Part shown: positions 9,407 through 17,040 of the stretch, piece after piece | How positions within the stretch are numbered: position 1 is the stretch's first letter | Layout: each line of letters begins with the position of its first letter | Assembly: GCA_016125355.1 (NCBI GenBank) | Contig: WGLX01000015.1 | Coordinates: 101,579-165,578, forward strand | DNA from: Actinomycetales bacterium | GTDB lineage: Bacteria; Actinomycetota; Actinomycetes; S36-B12 | Direction of reading: 5' to 3' | Length of the DNA: 64,000 bases | The notes under the pieces: model-generated | What the model saw: only the letters and a program-made list of their open reading frames with translations | Database searches by the model: none | Told to the model about the DNA's origin: nothing | Program-made: the position numbers and the translations under genes

Positions 9407-10051
9407 ATGAGCCGTTGGGTCCGGGCGGCGCTGGTCGTGCTGCTCGTGGCCGGCGTCGTGCTGGCGGTCGTGCTCATCGTGCGCGGCCTGAGCGGCGGAG
9501 ACGAGTCGCCGTCCGCGGACCGGACCTCGGCACCGGCAGCGCCCGTCCCGACGGTCAGTGCCACACCGGCCGCCGTGGTGTGGGCGGGACAGGTGTGCAC
9601 GGCCCGAGACGACCTCGGCGCCGCCGTCTCCTCCCTCGGCCGGAACCTCAACTACGACGTGACGTCCGACCGTTCGGCCCTCGAGCAGATCGACCGGCAG
9701 CTGAGGCTCCAGGTGCTGGCCGTGGGCGACGCGGTGAACGGGCTGGGGACCGCCCTGACCGGCGTGCCGGCCGACCTGCAGGAGGCCAACGACTTCGTCG
9801 TCCGGGCCGCCAAGGCCAAGCAGGACGCGCAGGAGGCCGTCGACGCCGTCACGACGAACTTGGACGAGATGGTCCACTCGGACAGCATCCTGGGCGGTGT
9901 CGCGTCCGCGGGGAAGGCGCTCATCGCGGCGAAGGCGGCGTTCGAGGCCGGGCAGGCGCTGCTCGGGATTGTATCCGACACCGTCTCCGCCAAGGGTGGG
10001 CAGTTGTCGGAGGCGTTCGCCGCTGCGCCCGAGTGCCAGGCGGCGTCCTAG
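9407..10051 (+). CDS. Membrane-anchored protein of unknown function
   Basis: 214-residue protein I do not recognise. Residues 5-27 form one hydrophobic helix after a short basic start (MSRWVRAA), so it is probably anchored in the membrane with the rest outside. A Ser/Pro/Ala-rich linker (about 30-62) leads to a helical, Ala/Asp-rich domain with two widely spaced cysteines (CTARDDLG and the near-terminal PECQAAS) that could form a disulfide. ATG 9407 was chosen because it begins just before the anchor; there is no room for more sequence after the upstream gene. Confidence 0.7.
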   Translation: MSRWVRAALVVLLVAGVVLAVVLIVRGLSGGDESPSADRTSAPAAPVPTVSATPAAVVWAGQVCTARDDLGAAVSSLGRNLNYDVTSDRSALEQIDRQLRLQVLAVGDAVNGLGTALTGVPADLQEANDFVVRAAKAKQDAQEAVDAVTTNLDEMVHSDSILGGVASAGKALIAAKAAFEAGQALLGIVSDTVSAKGGQLSEAFAAAPECQAAS

Positions 10052-10056
10052 CGAGC

Positions 10057-10087
10057 TTGACCCTCACGCCACGTGAGGGCCTAGCGT
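10057..10087 (+). promoter_or_regulatory. MerR-type promoter with 19-bp spacer and operator
   Basis: TTGACC (10057-10062) and TAGCGT (10082-10087) are separated by exactly 19 bp, the lengthened spacing activated by MerR-family proteins through DNA distortion. The spacer holds a perfect palindrome, CCCTCACG-CCA-CGTGAGGG (10061-10079). The -10 ends seven bases before ATG 10095, predicting a leaderless, self-regulated mRNA for the regulator and tag. Confidence 0.85.
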
Positions 10088-10094
10088 GCCCGTC

Positions 10095-10862
10095 ATGGAG
10101 GAGCACTACACGGTGGGGGAGCTGGCCGAGCGGGCCGGCATCTCCGTCCGCACACTGCACCACTACGACGAGATCGGGCTCGTCGTGCCCTCGGAGCGCA
10201 CGCCGGGGGGATACCGGTCCTACCGGCCGGCGGACGTCGAGCGGCTCGCGCACGTGCTGGCCTATCGCGCCTGCGGGATGCCGCTCGAGGACATCCGGAT
10301 CGCCCTCGACGAGAGCGGCGACGGGCTCATCGATCACCTGACCCGGCAGCTGGACCTGATCAATGCACGACTGGATGCGCTCGGCCGCCAGCGAGCGGCG
10401 TTGAAGAAGGGACTGGAGGCAGCGACCATGGGGATCAACCTGGGACCGGAGGATCGGCTGGAGGTGTTCGGCGAGCACGACCCCGGTCAGTACGCGGACG
10501 AGGCGCGGGAGCGTTGGGGGCAGACCGACGCCTATCGGGAGTCGCACCGCCGCACCTCCGGCTACACCAAGGAGGACTGGCAGCGACTCGGCGCCGAGTC
10601 GGAGGCCATCGAGCAGGAACTGGCCGAGTGCCTGGCGCTGGGGCTGCCTGCGGATGCACCTCGGGCACGGGCTGCCGCGGAGCGCCACCGGCTGCACATC
10701 GACACGTGGTTCTATCCCTGCTCGTCGGAGATGCACGTCGGGCTCGCGGACATGTACGTGGCCGACCCGAGGTTCACCGCGCACTACGACGACCGGGCAC
10801 CCGGCCTCGCTGAGTACGTGCGCGACGCCGTGTACGCCAACGCCCTCGCAGACGGCTCGTGA
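10095..10862 (+). CDS. MerR-family regulator with TipAS ligand domain
   Basis: 255-residue transcription activator of the TipA type. Residues 4-70 are a MerR winged helix (YTVGELAERAGISVRTLHHYDEI), followed by a coiled-coil dimer helix and a C-terminal TipAS domain (about 110-255, with ERWGQTDAY and HVGLADMYVADPRFTAHYD). TipAS domains bind thiopeptides or other hydrophobic compounds. ATG 10095 is preferred over GTG 10086 because the GTG lies inside the -10 hexamer. The gene sits behind a classic 19-bp-spacer promoter that it probably controls itself. It overlaps tag by one base (TGATG). Confidence 0.9.
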   Translation: MEEHYTVGELAERAGISVRTLHHYDEIGLVVPSERTPGGYRSYRPADVERLAHVLAYRACGMPLEDIRIALDESGDGLIDHLTRQLDLINARLDALGRQRAALKKGLEAATMGINLGPEDRLEVFGEHDPGQYADEARERWGQTDAYRESHRRTSGYTKEDWQRLGAESEAIEQELAECLALGLPADAPRARAAAERHRLHIDTWFYPCSSEMHVGLADMYVADPRFTAHYDDRAPGLAEYVRDAVYANALADGS

Positions 10863-11437
10863 TGGCGGACCTCGTGACGGGGCCGGACGGCCTGCCTCGC
10901 TGCTCGTGGGCGGACTCGGCGCCGGAATATCGGGACTACCACGACACCGAGTGGGGGCGGCAGGTGCGCGGCGACACGGCGCTTTTCGAGCGCATCAGCC
11001 TGGAGGCATTCCAGTCCGGGCTCTCGTGGCTGACCATCCTGCGGAAGCGGGAGGGGTTCCGCACCGCCTTCAAGGGGTTCGAGCCGCGCGCCGTCGCCGC
11101 CTACGGCGAGGACGATGTCGAGCGGCTCATGGGCGATGCGGCCGTCGTCCGCAACCGCCGCAAGATCGCGGCCACGATCGAGAACGCACGGGCGCTGGTG
11201 CGCCTGCAGGACGCCGGGGGGTCCCTGGACGGGATGATCTGGTCCTTCGCCCCCGCTCGGGCGACGCGTCCGATGACGATGTCCGACGTCCCCAGCGCCA
11301 CCCCAGAGTCGACGGCGCTGAGCAAGGCGCTGAAGGCCGAGGGGTTCACCTTCGTGGGGCCCACCACGATGTACGCGGCGATGCAGGCGTGCGGCCTGGT
11401 CGACGACCACCTGCAGGGGTGTCACGTCACGCGGTGA
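10862..11437 (+). CDS. tag: DNA-3-methyladenine glycosylase I
   Basis: Base-excision repair enzyme that removes 3-methyladenine from alkylated DNA, 191 residues. Family motifs are clear: RCSWADSAPEYRDYHDTEWG near the N-terminus, ISLEAFQSGLSWLTILRKRE and FKGFEP. The zinc ligands typical of Tag are present (Cys in RCSW, His in YHDTEW, His and Cys in DDHLQGCH). The start overlaps the stop of the MerR regulator, so the two are co-transcribed, and repair is probably induced with that regulon. The 3' end overlaps the convergent AI-2E-type gene by 11 bases. Confidence 0.95.
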   Translation: MADLVTGPDGLPRCSWADSAPEYRDYHDTEWGRQVRGDTALFERISLEAFQSGLSWLTILRKREGFRTAFKGFEPRAVAAYGEDDVERLMGDAAVVRNRRKIAATIENARALVRLQDAGGSLDGMIWSFAPARATRPMTMSDVPSATPESTALSKALKAEGFTFVGPTTMYAAMQACGLVDDHLQGCHVTR

Positions 11438-12548
11438 CGGCCGCCTCCGCGGGTGGGGGAGCCGGCGGCGGGAACGGATGGTCCGGGTCCCGGCCGGTCA
11501 GGTACTTCGCCACCTTGTACACGGCGCCGGCGATCGGCACCGCGATGAGGGCACCGACGATGCCCATGGCGATGCCGCCGGCGGCGATGGCGAAGACGAT
11601 GGCCAGCGGATGGAGGCTGACCGCCTTGCCCATGACCAGGGGCTGGAGCACGTCGCCGTCGAACGATCCCACGACGACCGTGAGGGCGACGACGAGCAGG
11701 GCGATGATCGGGCCGCGCTCGGCGAGCGCGACGATGGCGGCGAAGAAGGTGGCGATCGGCGCGCCGATCACCGGGATGAACGCGCCGAGGAACACCAATG
11801 CGGCCAGCGCCGGCGCCAAGGGCACCTGCAGCAGGGTCAGGCCGATGAAGACGAGGACCGCGTCAGCGAAGGCGACGACGACGATGCCCCGCGTGTACCC
11901 GGCGATCGCGTCCCAGGCCATGCGACCCGACACGTCCACGGGGGTCTGCAGCCGACCCGGCATCCAGCCGACGATCCAGGACCAGATGCTGTTGGGGGTG
12001 AGCAGGAAGAACACGACCCCGTAGAAGAACACCGACGCGGCGATGACGAGCGTGCCGATGGAGCCGAGCGCCCCGAAGGCGTCGCCCAGCAGCCCGCTCG
12101 CGATCGTCTTGACCCAGTCCTGGACCTGCGAGAGCAGCGCGTTGATGTTGGCGTCCGTGAGCTGGAGCGGACCGGTCTTGAGCCAGTCCTCGATCTGCGT
12201 GATGCCGCCCTCGACCGCGGTCACCAGTTTCGGACCCTCCGCGACGGAGGACCGCACGACGGAGCCGACGATGACGACCACGGCGGCACCGATCACCAGC
12301 AGCGCCAGGATCATCGACACCACCTTGGGCAGCACCCGGTGGAAGACGTTCATGAGGGGCTGGGTCCAGGCCGTCATCAGAAGCGCGAAGAACAGTGCGA
12401 AGACCACCGGGAAGATGATGTTGAGCAGGTAGCCGGCTACCGCCACGCCCGCCAGGACGATCAGAAGTCGCCAGGTGATGCCGGCGGTGAGCCGGAGGGT
12501 GCCGGGAACCGCGGAGTCCCCCTCGGAGGGGGCTGCGGGATCGCTCAT
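11427..12548 (-). CDS. AI-2E family (PerM/YdiK-type) membrane transporter
   Basis: 373-residue polytopic membrane protein of the AI-2E/PerM family. A helix pair near the N-terminus (about residues 28-60) is followed by a soluble amphipathic segment and then five or six more helices ending in the conserved FIPVIGAPIATFFAAIVAL and LQPLVMGKAVSLHPLAIV blocks. Members export small molecules or ions; the substrate cannot be predicted here. It seems to be transcribed leaderlessly from TAGCCT just upstream. The tail is Pro/Ala-rich. Confidence 0.88.
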   Translation of the reverse strand: MSDPAAPSEGDSAVPGTLRLTAGITWRLLIVLAGVAVAGYLLNIIFPVVFALFFALLMTAWTQPLMNVFHRVLPKVVSMILALLVIGAAVVVIVGSVVRSSVAEGPKLVTAVEGGITQIEDWLKTGPLQLTDANINALLSQVQDWVKTIASGLLGDAFGALGSIGTLVIAASVFFYGVVFFLLTPNSIWSWIVGWMPGRLQTPVDVSGRMAWDAIAGYTRGIVVVAFADAVLVFIGLTLLQVPLAPALAALVFLGAFIPVIGAPIATFFAAIVALAERGPIIALLVVALTVVVGSFDGDVLQPLVMGKAVSLHPLAIVFAIAAGGIAMGIVGALIAVPIAGAVYKVAKYLTGRDPDHPFPPPAPPPAEAAVTA

Positions 12549-12555
12549 GCCCCGC

Positions 12556-12561
12556 AGGCTA
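12556..12561 (-). promoter_or_regulatory. -10 element of a leaderless promoter
   Basis: On the minus strand TAGCCT ends seven bases before ATG 12548. Confidence 0.5.
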
Positions 12562-12566
12562 GCCAG

Positions 12567-12926
12567 TCAGGCGTCGAGGTTGTGGGCGGCGCGCTCGCCG
12601 ATGTCCGGCACGGTGATCTCATCGTCGGCCGATCGGGCCACGACATAGGTGGAGTCCTCGAGGAACTTCACGCTGAAGTAGCCGCCCGGGGCGGTGTACG
12701 TTCCGGCGTCCCCGGGGCCGAGGATCGCGCCACCGACCTGGATGCGCCCGGACACCACGAAGGTGACGCAGCCCTTGCTGTAGCCGTGGTCGGGAACGAC
12801 ATCGCCGGCCCGCCCGTGGACGACCGTGAGCATCGCGCCGTCGGTGCGCAGGCGCGTCACCTCAGAGCCGAGGACATTGCGCTCCCAGCGCATTCCGGAG
12901 GCGGGGACGGCGGTGAACGCGGACAT
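12567..12926 (-). CDS. Small cupin-like protein of unknown function
   Basis: 119-residue protein made mostly of short beta strands. The pattern GDVVPDHGYSKGCVTFVVSGRIQVGGAILGPGDAGTY... resembles a cupin: a histidine-bearing first motif, a Gly turn, then a second motif ending in a short strand. Only one candidate metal His is visible, so metal binding is uncertain. It lies 24 bases downstream of the glyoxalase-like gene on the same strand, with its own ribosome-binding site (GAGGGAG), and is probably co-transcribed with it. Confidence 0.6.
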   Translation of the reverse strand: MSAFTAVPASGMRWERNVLGSEVTRLRTDGAMLTVVHGRAGDVVPDHGYSKGCVTFVVSGRIQVGGAILGPGDAGTYTAPGGYFSVKFLEDSTYVVARSADDEITVPDIGERAAHNLDA

Positions 12927-12950
12927 GGCGCTCCCTCTCTCTACGACCGA

Positions 12951-13586
12951 CTAGTCGATACGGACGTCGCCGTGCGGCGTCGTGAACCAGACTGCCACAA
13001 GTCCGGGCTCCTCGGCCTCGACCCAGGACACCTCGATGCCCTCGAGCGCCCGCTCCGGATCCGTGCCGAGATAGGCGGTCACCGCGCCCGGATCCCCGGC
13101 GAGCTCGAGGCCCTTGATCGCCACGCTGCCGCCGCCGGAGGACGGATGCTCGATGTCCGAGCACGACCACTCGACGAAGAACGGCAGCTGGGGATCCTCC
13201 ATCACGTCGAGGATGCCGATCTGCTTCCAGCACAGCTCGACGCCGTCCGGGCGGACCCGGTGTCCGGCGCGTGCCTGTCGGCCGAGGCGACCCTCGACCG
13301 GCGCGATGTCATCGACCGCGACCACCCAGCTCATCCAGCCGCCGCCATCCTCCGCCGCGCGGCGGACCGCCTGGCCGAAGGGGGCCTTCTCAGCCGCGGG
13401 GTGATCGAGCGCGGACACCACCTCGACGTAGCAGCCGTGTGCCAAGGGGAGGATGAAGTTCCTGGTGCCGAAGGATGGGTGCCGACCCCCGTCGACGAAG
13501 GTGGCGCCGAGGTCGCCGCCGATGCGCTGGATCACGTCCGCGATCTCAGCGGTCGTGCTGGCGTACGAGATGTGGTCGAGCCGCAT
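12951..13586 (-). CDS. Glyoxalase-like (VOC) domain protein
   Basis: 211-residue protein with a vicinal-oxygen-chelate fold of the Glyoxalase_3 type. It begins MRLDHISYAS, the first VOC strand with a metal-type His, and has the matching HGCYVEVVSALDHP and FFVEWSCSDIEHPSS segments with further His and Glu residues. The substrate is unknown. Start ATG 13586 lies six bases after a CAGGAT -10 on the minus strand, so the mRNA is probably leaderless. The promoter region is shared with the divergent membrane protein gene at 13664. Confidence 0.78.
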   Translation of the reverse strand: MRLDHISYASTTAEIADVIQRIGGDLGATFVDGGRHPSFGTRNFILPLAHGCYVEVVSALDHPAAEKAPFGQAVRRAAEDGGGWMSWVVAVDDIAPVEGRLGRQARAGHRVRPDGVELCWKQIGILDVMEDPQLPFFVEWSCSDIEHPSSGGGSVAIKGLELAGDPGAVTAYLGTDPERALEGIEVSWVEAEEPGLVAVWFTTPHGDVRID

Positions 13587-13592
13587 GAATGC

Positions 13593-13598
13593 ATCCTG
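13593..13598 (-). promoter_or_regulatory. -10 element of a leaderless promoter
   Basis: CAGGAT on the minus strand ends six bases before ATG 13586. Confidence 0.45.
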
Positions 13599-13663
13599 CC
13601 CAATGCCGTTCGTGGCCGTGCAGGTGCCCCCCTGTTGGGTGCAGTTTGTGGCAGGCTTCGCGC

Positions 13664-14761
13664 ATGACCGAGCCAGCGCCCGCGGGCACCGATGCCGTCA
13701 CCTCGAAGCTCGACAAGAAGAAGTCGATCATCCTCGGCGTCATCGGCCTGGCGATCATCATCATCATCTTCTGGAAGGTGATTCCCCAGATCGGCAGCTA
13801 CTCCGATGCGCTGGACGCGCTGAAGGAGATGAGCGTGGGCGCGATGATCGCCGTCGGGGTCGCTGTCGTGATCTACCTCGTCGCCTACGGCTTCCCCTTC
13901 ATGGCGGCCACTCCGAAGCTGAAGTACTGGCCCTCGCAGCAGATCAACCAGGCTGCCTTCGCGATCAGCAATGGCGTGCCCGCCGGTGGCGCCTTCGGCC
14001 TCGCGGTCCAGTACGCGATGCTGGCGACCTACAAGGTGCCCGGCACGGTGGCCACCTCGGCCATCACCGCCGTGGGCCTGTGGTCGATGTTCGTGAGCCT
14101 GGGGCTTCCGGTCCTCGGGGTGGCGGCGCTGAGCGCGTCCGGGGGAGACCTCAACTACAGCTGGGTGGCCCCGGTCGGCTTCGCCATCCTTCTGGCTATC
14201 GTCGTCGTGCTCATCCTCGTCGTCCGCTCGGAGCCGCTCGCCGTCCGCATCGGCCGGCTGGGCAATGCGGCGATCAAGCCGCTCCGGGCGCGCATCAAGG
14301 CCCTGCGCGACCTCGATCTCGTGGCGCCGATCACGAAGTTCCGGTCCGACATGCACGACCTGCTGGTGCGTCGGTGGCACGTGATCACCGTGGCGCAGCT
14401 GTCCGTGATCATGACCCAGTTCCTGATCTTCTACGTGGCGCTGCGCGGGATCCAGGGCTGGGACCAGCCCGGCACCTCGGCGATCGCCGCGTTCGGGGCC
14501 TTCGCGACGGCGCAGATCATGCTCATGGTGCCGATCACCCCGGGCGGCCTCGGCACGGTGGACGCGCTGATCATCGCCCTGCTCCAGAGCGCGGGGGTCT
14601 CTGCCGGTGATGCCACGGCCGCCGACCTCGTGTGGCGGGCGGCGTCCTACGTCCCGCAGATCATCATCGGCATCATCGCGCTGATCACCTGGTTCAAGAA
14701 GGCCAACGCGGCCTTCGCCACCGTGGGCCCCGAGCACGAGGGCGGGGCCACCACGACCTGA
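13664..14761 (+). CDS. Flippase-like integral membrane protein (lysyl-PG synthase TM family)
   Basis: 365-residue membrane protein of the family formed by the transmembrane part of lysylphosphatidylglycerol synthase (UPF0104/flippase-like). After a short charged start (KLDKKK) about eight hydrophobic helices follow. Family signatures include AFAISNGVPAGGAFGLAVQY and, near the end, MVPITPGGLGTVDALIIALL. It has no aminoacyl-transferase domain, so a lipid-flipping or lipid-handling role is more likely than lysyl transfer. The start is ATG 13664 near the first helix; the 25 residues possible upstream are not membrane-like. Confidence 0.82.
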   Translation: MTEPAPAGTDAVTSKLDKKKSIILGVIGLAIIIIIFWKVIPQIGSYSDALDALKEMSVGAMIAVGVAVVIYLVAYGFPFMAATPKLKYWPSQQINQAAFAISNGVPAGGAFGLAVQYAMLATYKVPGTVATSAITAVGLWSMFVSLGLPVLGVAALSASGGDLNYSWVAPVGFAILLAIVVVLILVVRSEPLAVRIGRLGNAAIKPLRARIKALRDLDLVAPITKFRSDMHDLLVRRWHVITVAQLSVIMTQFLIFYVALRGIQGWDQPGTSAIAAFGAFATAQIMLMVPITPGGLGTVDALIIALLQSAGVSAGDATAADLVWRAASYVPQIIIGIIALITWFKKANAAFATVGPEHEGGATTT

Positions 14762-14762
14762 C

Positions 14763-14787
14763 CGCGCGACACGCGGCGTGTCGCGCG
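14763..14787 (+). terminator. Perfect 11-bp hairpin after the flippase-like gene
   Basis: CGCGCGACACG, loop CGG, CGTGTCGCGCG: a perfect 11-bp stem starting two bases after the stop codon. No T-run follows, but in high-GC actinobacteria such stems commonly end transcripts. Confidence 0.65.
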
Positions 14788-14821
14788 CGTGCCGGCCCAT
14801 CGTGGCATCTAGGTTGTAGCC

Positions 14822-14863
14822 GACCTGGTCGTCGCGGGAGGGGAAGCCTTCGACGACCAGGTC
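14822..14863. repeat. 13-bp inverted repeat with 16-base loop
   Basis: GACCTGGTCGTCG (14822-14834) pairs perfectly with CGACGACCAGGTC (14851-14863); the loop is purine-rich on the plus strand and C-rich on the minus strand. TTTGCTGTT follows on the plus strand. It may be a second terminator for the flippase-like gene, a bidirectional element, or part of a small RNA. Confidence 0.6.
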
Positions 14864-14934
14864 TTTGCTGTTATCGCCTGGCGTCACTGTGGTCGGGCGA
14901 ACTGCCCCGGGCGGTGTCCCGGAGAACGGAGGAA

Positions 14935-15735
14935 ATGGTGCCGGCCTGGAGCCGATTCGTCGCCCTCGGGGACAGCTTCACCGAGGGGCTCGAGGACGAC
15001 ATGCGGCCCGACGGCAGGCACCGCGGGTGGAGCGACCGGGTCGCCGACGCCCTGGCCGCCCACGCGCACGCCCGGGGAATCGCGGACTTCCGGTACGCGA
15101 ACCTTGCGGTTCGCGGCCGCCTTGCCCCTGAGGTCATCGAGGAGCAGGTTCCCCTCGCCGTCGAGCTGGGTCCCGACCTGGTCACCCTCGGGGCGGGCGT
15201 GAACGACACGCTCCGTCCGCACTTCGACCTCAACCGGATCGCCACCTCCATGGAGAGGGGCGTGCGCACCCTGCGCGCCACGGGCGCCGACGTCCTGCTG
15301 TTCGAGTTCGGGGATCCGGCGCGCCGCAGTCGGGTGATGAGGCCGGTGGCGGATCGGATCCGCGCCTACAACACCTCACTGCAGGACATCGGCCGTCGAT
15401 ACGGCTGCTACCGGGTGTCGTTCTGGCAGGTGGCCGTGTTCGACGACCCGCAGGTGTGGGCGTCCGACTGGCTGCACCTGGCGCCGGCGGGTCACGAGAT
15501 CACGGCCCGCATGGTGCTGTCGGAGCTGGGCGTGGAGGCGCCCACGTCGGGACTGGACCAGGACTGGCGGACACCCCTCGTGCCCCGTCCGGTCCCCTCG
15601 CGCAGCCGGCGCCTCGCGGCGAATGCGCGCTGGACGCGCGACCACCTTGCCCCCTGGATGCTCCGCCGCCTGCGGGGGGAGTCCTCGGGCGATGCCGTCA
15701 CCGCCAAGCAGCCCGAATGGCTGGCCTGGGGCTAG
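14935..15735 (+). CDS. SGNH/GDSL-family hydrolase
   Basis: 266-residue serine esterase/lipase of the SGNH superfamily, cytoplasmic by sequence (no signal peptide). Block I is FVALGDSFTEG with the nucleophile Ser, block II the oxyanion Gly in LAVRG, block III GAGVNDT, and block V SDWLHLAPAGH with catalytic Asp and His. The C-terminal 60 residues are basic and Pro-rich. Two adjacent starts exist: ATG 14935 and GTG 14938; the GGAGG at 14928-14932 is better spaced for GTG 14938. The natural substrate is unknown. Confidence 0.88.
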   Translation: MVPAWSRFVALGDSFTEGLEDDMRPDGRHRGWSDRVADALAAHAHARGIADFRYANLAVRGRLAPEVIEEQVPLAVELGPDLVTLGAGVNDTLRPHFDLNRIATSMERGVRTLRATGADVLLFEFGDPARRSRVMRPVADRIRAYNTSLQDIGRRYGCYRVSFWQVAVFDDPQVWASDWLHLAPAGHEITARMVLSELGVEAPTSGLDQDWRTPLVPRPVPSRSRRLAANARWTRDHLAPWMLRRLRGESSGDAVTAKQPEWLAWG

Positions 15736-15782
15736 CCGGCCCCGCCCGCCCAGGCCATCCCCATGCAGGGGGGCATGTGGTC

Positions 15783-15796
15783 GGCTGTCCACAGCC
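15783..15796. repeat. Short palindrome upstream of the DUF4192 gene
   Basis: GGCTGT-CC-ACAGCC, a perfect 6+2+6 palindrome in the 110-base gap between the SGNH hydrolase and DUF4192 genes. It could be an operator or a weak terminator. Confidence 0.35.
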
Positions 15797-15845
15797 AACG
15801 CAGCCAGCCCGAGCCGGGACGCGGTCACGCAGCAGGGTGATGCGC

Positions 15846-16835
15846 ATGACGACGTCCCCGGTGCTGTCCGACCCCAAGACGCTCATCGCGTCCCTGCCCT
15901 ACCTGCTCGGGTTCGAGCCCCGGGAGAGCGCGGTGGTCGTGTGGCTGCGTGACCGCCGCATCCTGCTGACGCAGCGCCTCGACCTGCCGCGGGATCCGCA
16001 TGACCGGGCGTGGCATCAGGTGCTGTGGTCGCATGACGCGGCCGCGGTGGCCGACCAGATCGTTATCGTGCTCGTCACTGAGGGGCCGCGCCCCCACGAG
16101 ATCGCCGACCCGATCCTCGACCGGGCTGCGAGCCGCGGCGTCGAGGTGCTCGATCTGCTGCTCTCCCGCGAGGGCCGGTGGCGCAGCCTGCTGTGCACGG
16201 ATGCGGGCTGCTGCCCGGAGGCGGGCCGGCTGATCGACGCGGAGACGCGCACACGGGTCGCCGCCGAGTTCGCGTGGGCGGGGATCGCGCCGGAGGCCGC
16301 CCGCGAGGAGGTGGTCCGCCTCCTGGCGAGGGATGAGGATCTCGCGACGGCGGTCGCGGCGGTCGTGGCGCAGCGGACGGGTCCGGGGCCACGGGATCGC
16401 GAGGAGTGGCGGGACGCCTCCATCGACCGCCTGCTGGCACTGCTATCGGCGCCGACCGCGACGATCGACCCGGTGGCCATGGCGGACGCGATGACGGCGC
16501 TCGGCGATGTGCGCATCCGCGACAGCGTGCTGTGGACTGCCAGCCACTGGCGCGGAGAGCGGCTGCTCGCTGCCCTCGAGACCCTGTCGCAGCTGGTCCG
16601 GTGCGCGCCGTGCGGCTGCCTCCCACCGGTCGGGACCCTCTATGCCGCGCTGGCGTGGCTCGCCGGGGACGGGGCCCGAGCCGGGATCGTGCTGGAGCGG
16701 GTGCTCGCGGAGGACTCCTCCTACTCCCTCGCGCGGATCATCGGCACGGCCGTGGGAGGAGGCCTCGACCCGGCGGGATGGCGGGCGGCGCTGCATGACC
16801 TGAGCTACGCGGAGTGCCGCTACGGGGCGGCGTGA
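15846..16835 (+). CDS. DUF4192 family protein
   Basis: 329-residue actinobacterial protein of unknown function. The opening SDPKTLIASLPYLLGFEPRESAVVVWLRD is the hallmark of DUF4192, and a second conserved region near the C-terminus reads CGCLPPVGTLYAALAWLAGDGARA. It is soluble and Ala/Arg-rich, with a cysteine cluster (CTDAGCCPEAG). The start is uncertain: ATG 15846 sits eight bases after AGGG, while ATG 15840 and GTG 15837 are in frame but too close to it. Confidence 0.8.
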   Translation: MTTSPVLSDPKTLIASLPYLLGFEPRESAVVVWLRDRRILLTQRLDLPRDPHDRAWHQVLWSHDAAAVADQIVIVLVTEGPRPHEIADPILDRAASRGVEVLDLLLSREGRWRSLLCTDAGCCPEAGRLIDAETRTRVAAEFAWAGIAPEAAREEVVRLLARDEDLATAVAAVVAQRTGPGPRDREEWRDASIDRLLALLSAPTATIDPVAMADAMTALGDVRIRDSVLWTASHWRGERLLAALETLSQLVRCAPCGCLPPVGTLYAALAWLAGDGARAGIVLERVLAEDSSYSLARIIGTAVGGGLDPAGWRAALHDLSYAECRYGAA

Positions 16836-16836
16836 C

Positions 16837-16864
16837 TTGACGAGGACGTGGACGCGGCTATAGT
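16837..16864 (+). promoter_or_regulatory. Promoter of the metY-metX operon
   Basis: TTGACG (16837-16842), a 16-bp spacer and TATAGT (16859-16864), close to the sigma-70 consensus. Transcription should start around 16871, at the 5' edge of the riboswitch. It overlaps the end of the DUF4192 gene by only a few bases. Confidence 0.8.
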
Positions 16865-16872
16865 TCCGCGCA

Positions 16873-16978
16873 GGTCAAGAGTTCCAGTGGAAAGCTCCGG
16901 CTTGCTGGACGGCAACCCTCCCCCGCGGTGGGGTGCTCCGGATGAAGACCAGGCCCCTATGGGGCAAGCGCGGGTCTT
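16873..16978 (+). ncRNA. SAM-IV riboswitch
   Basis: S-adenosylmethionine-sensing leader RNA of the actinobacterial SAM-IV class. Recognisable segments in order are GGTCAAGAGTTCCAGTGG, the AAGCTCCGGCTTGCTGG core helix, CGGCAACCCTCC, CCGCGGTGGGGTGCTCCGG, GATGAAGACC and the 3' pseudoknot side GGCAAGCGCGGGTC. It lies between a strong promoter and the ribosome-binding site of metY. By analogy with known SAM-IV elements, high SAM should turn the operon off, probably by blocking translation since no terminator hairpin follows. Confidence 0.9.
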
Positions 16979-17040
16979 GCACAGGGCAAGGCCCTCATAT
17001 GAGTTGGCCTGCCGTGTGCGGCCAGAAGGAGTGCACCACC

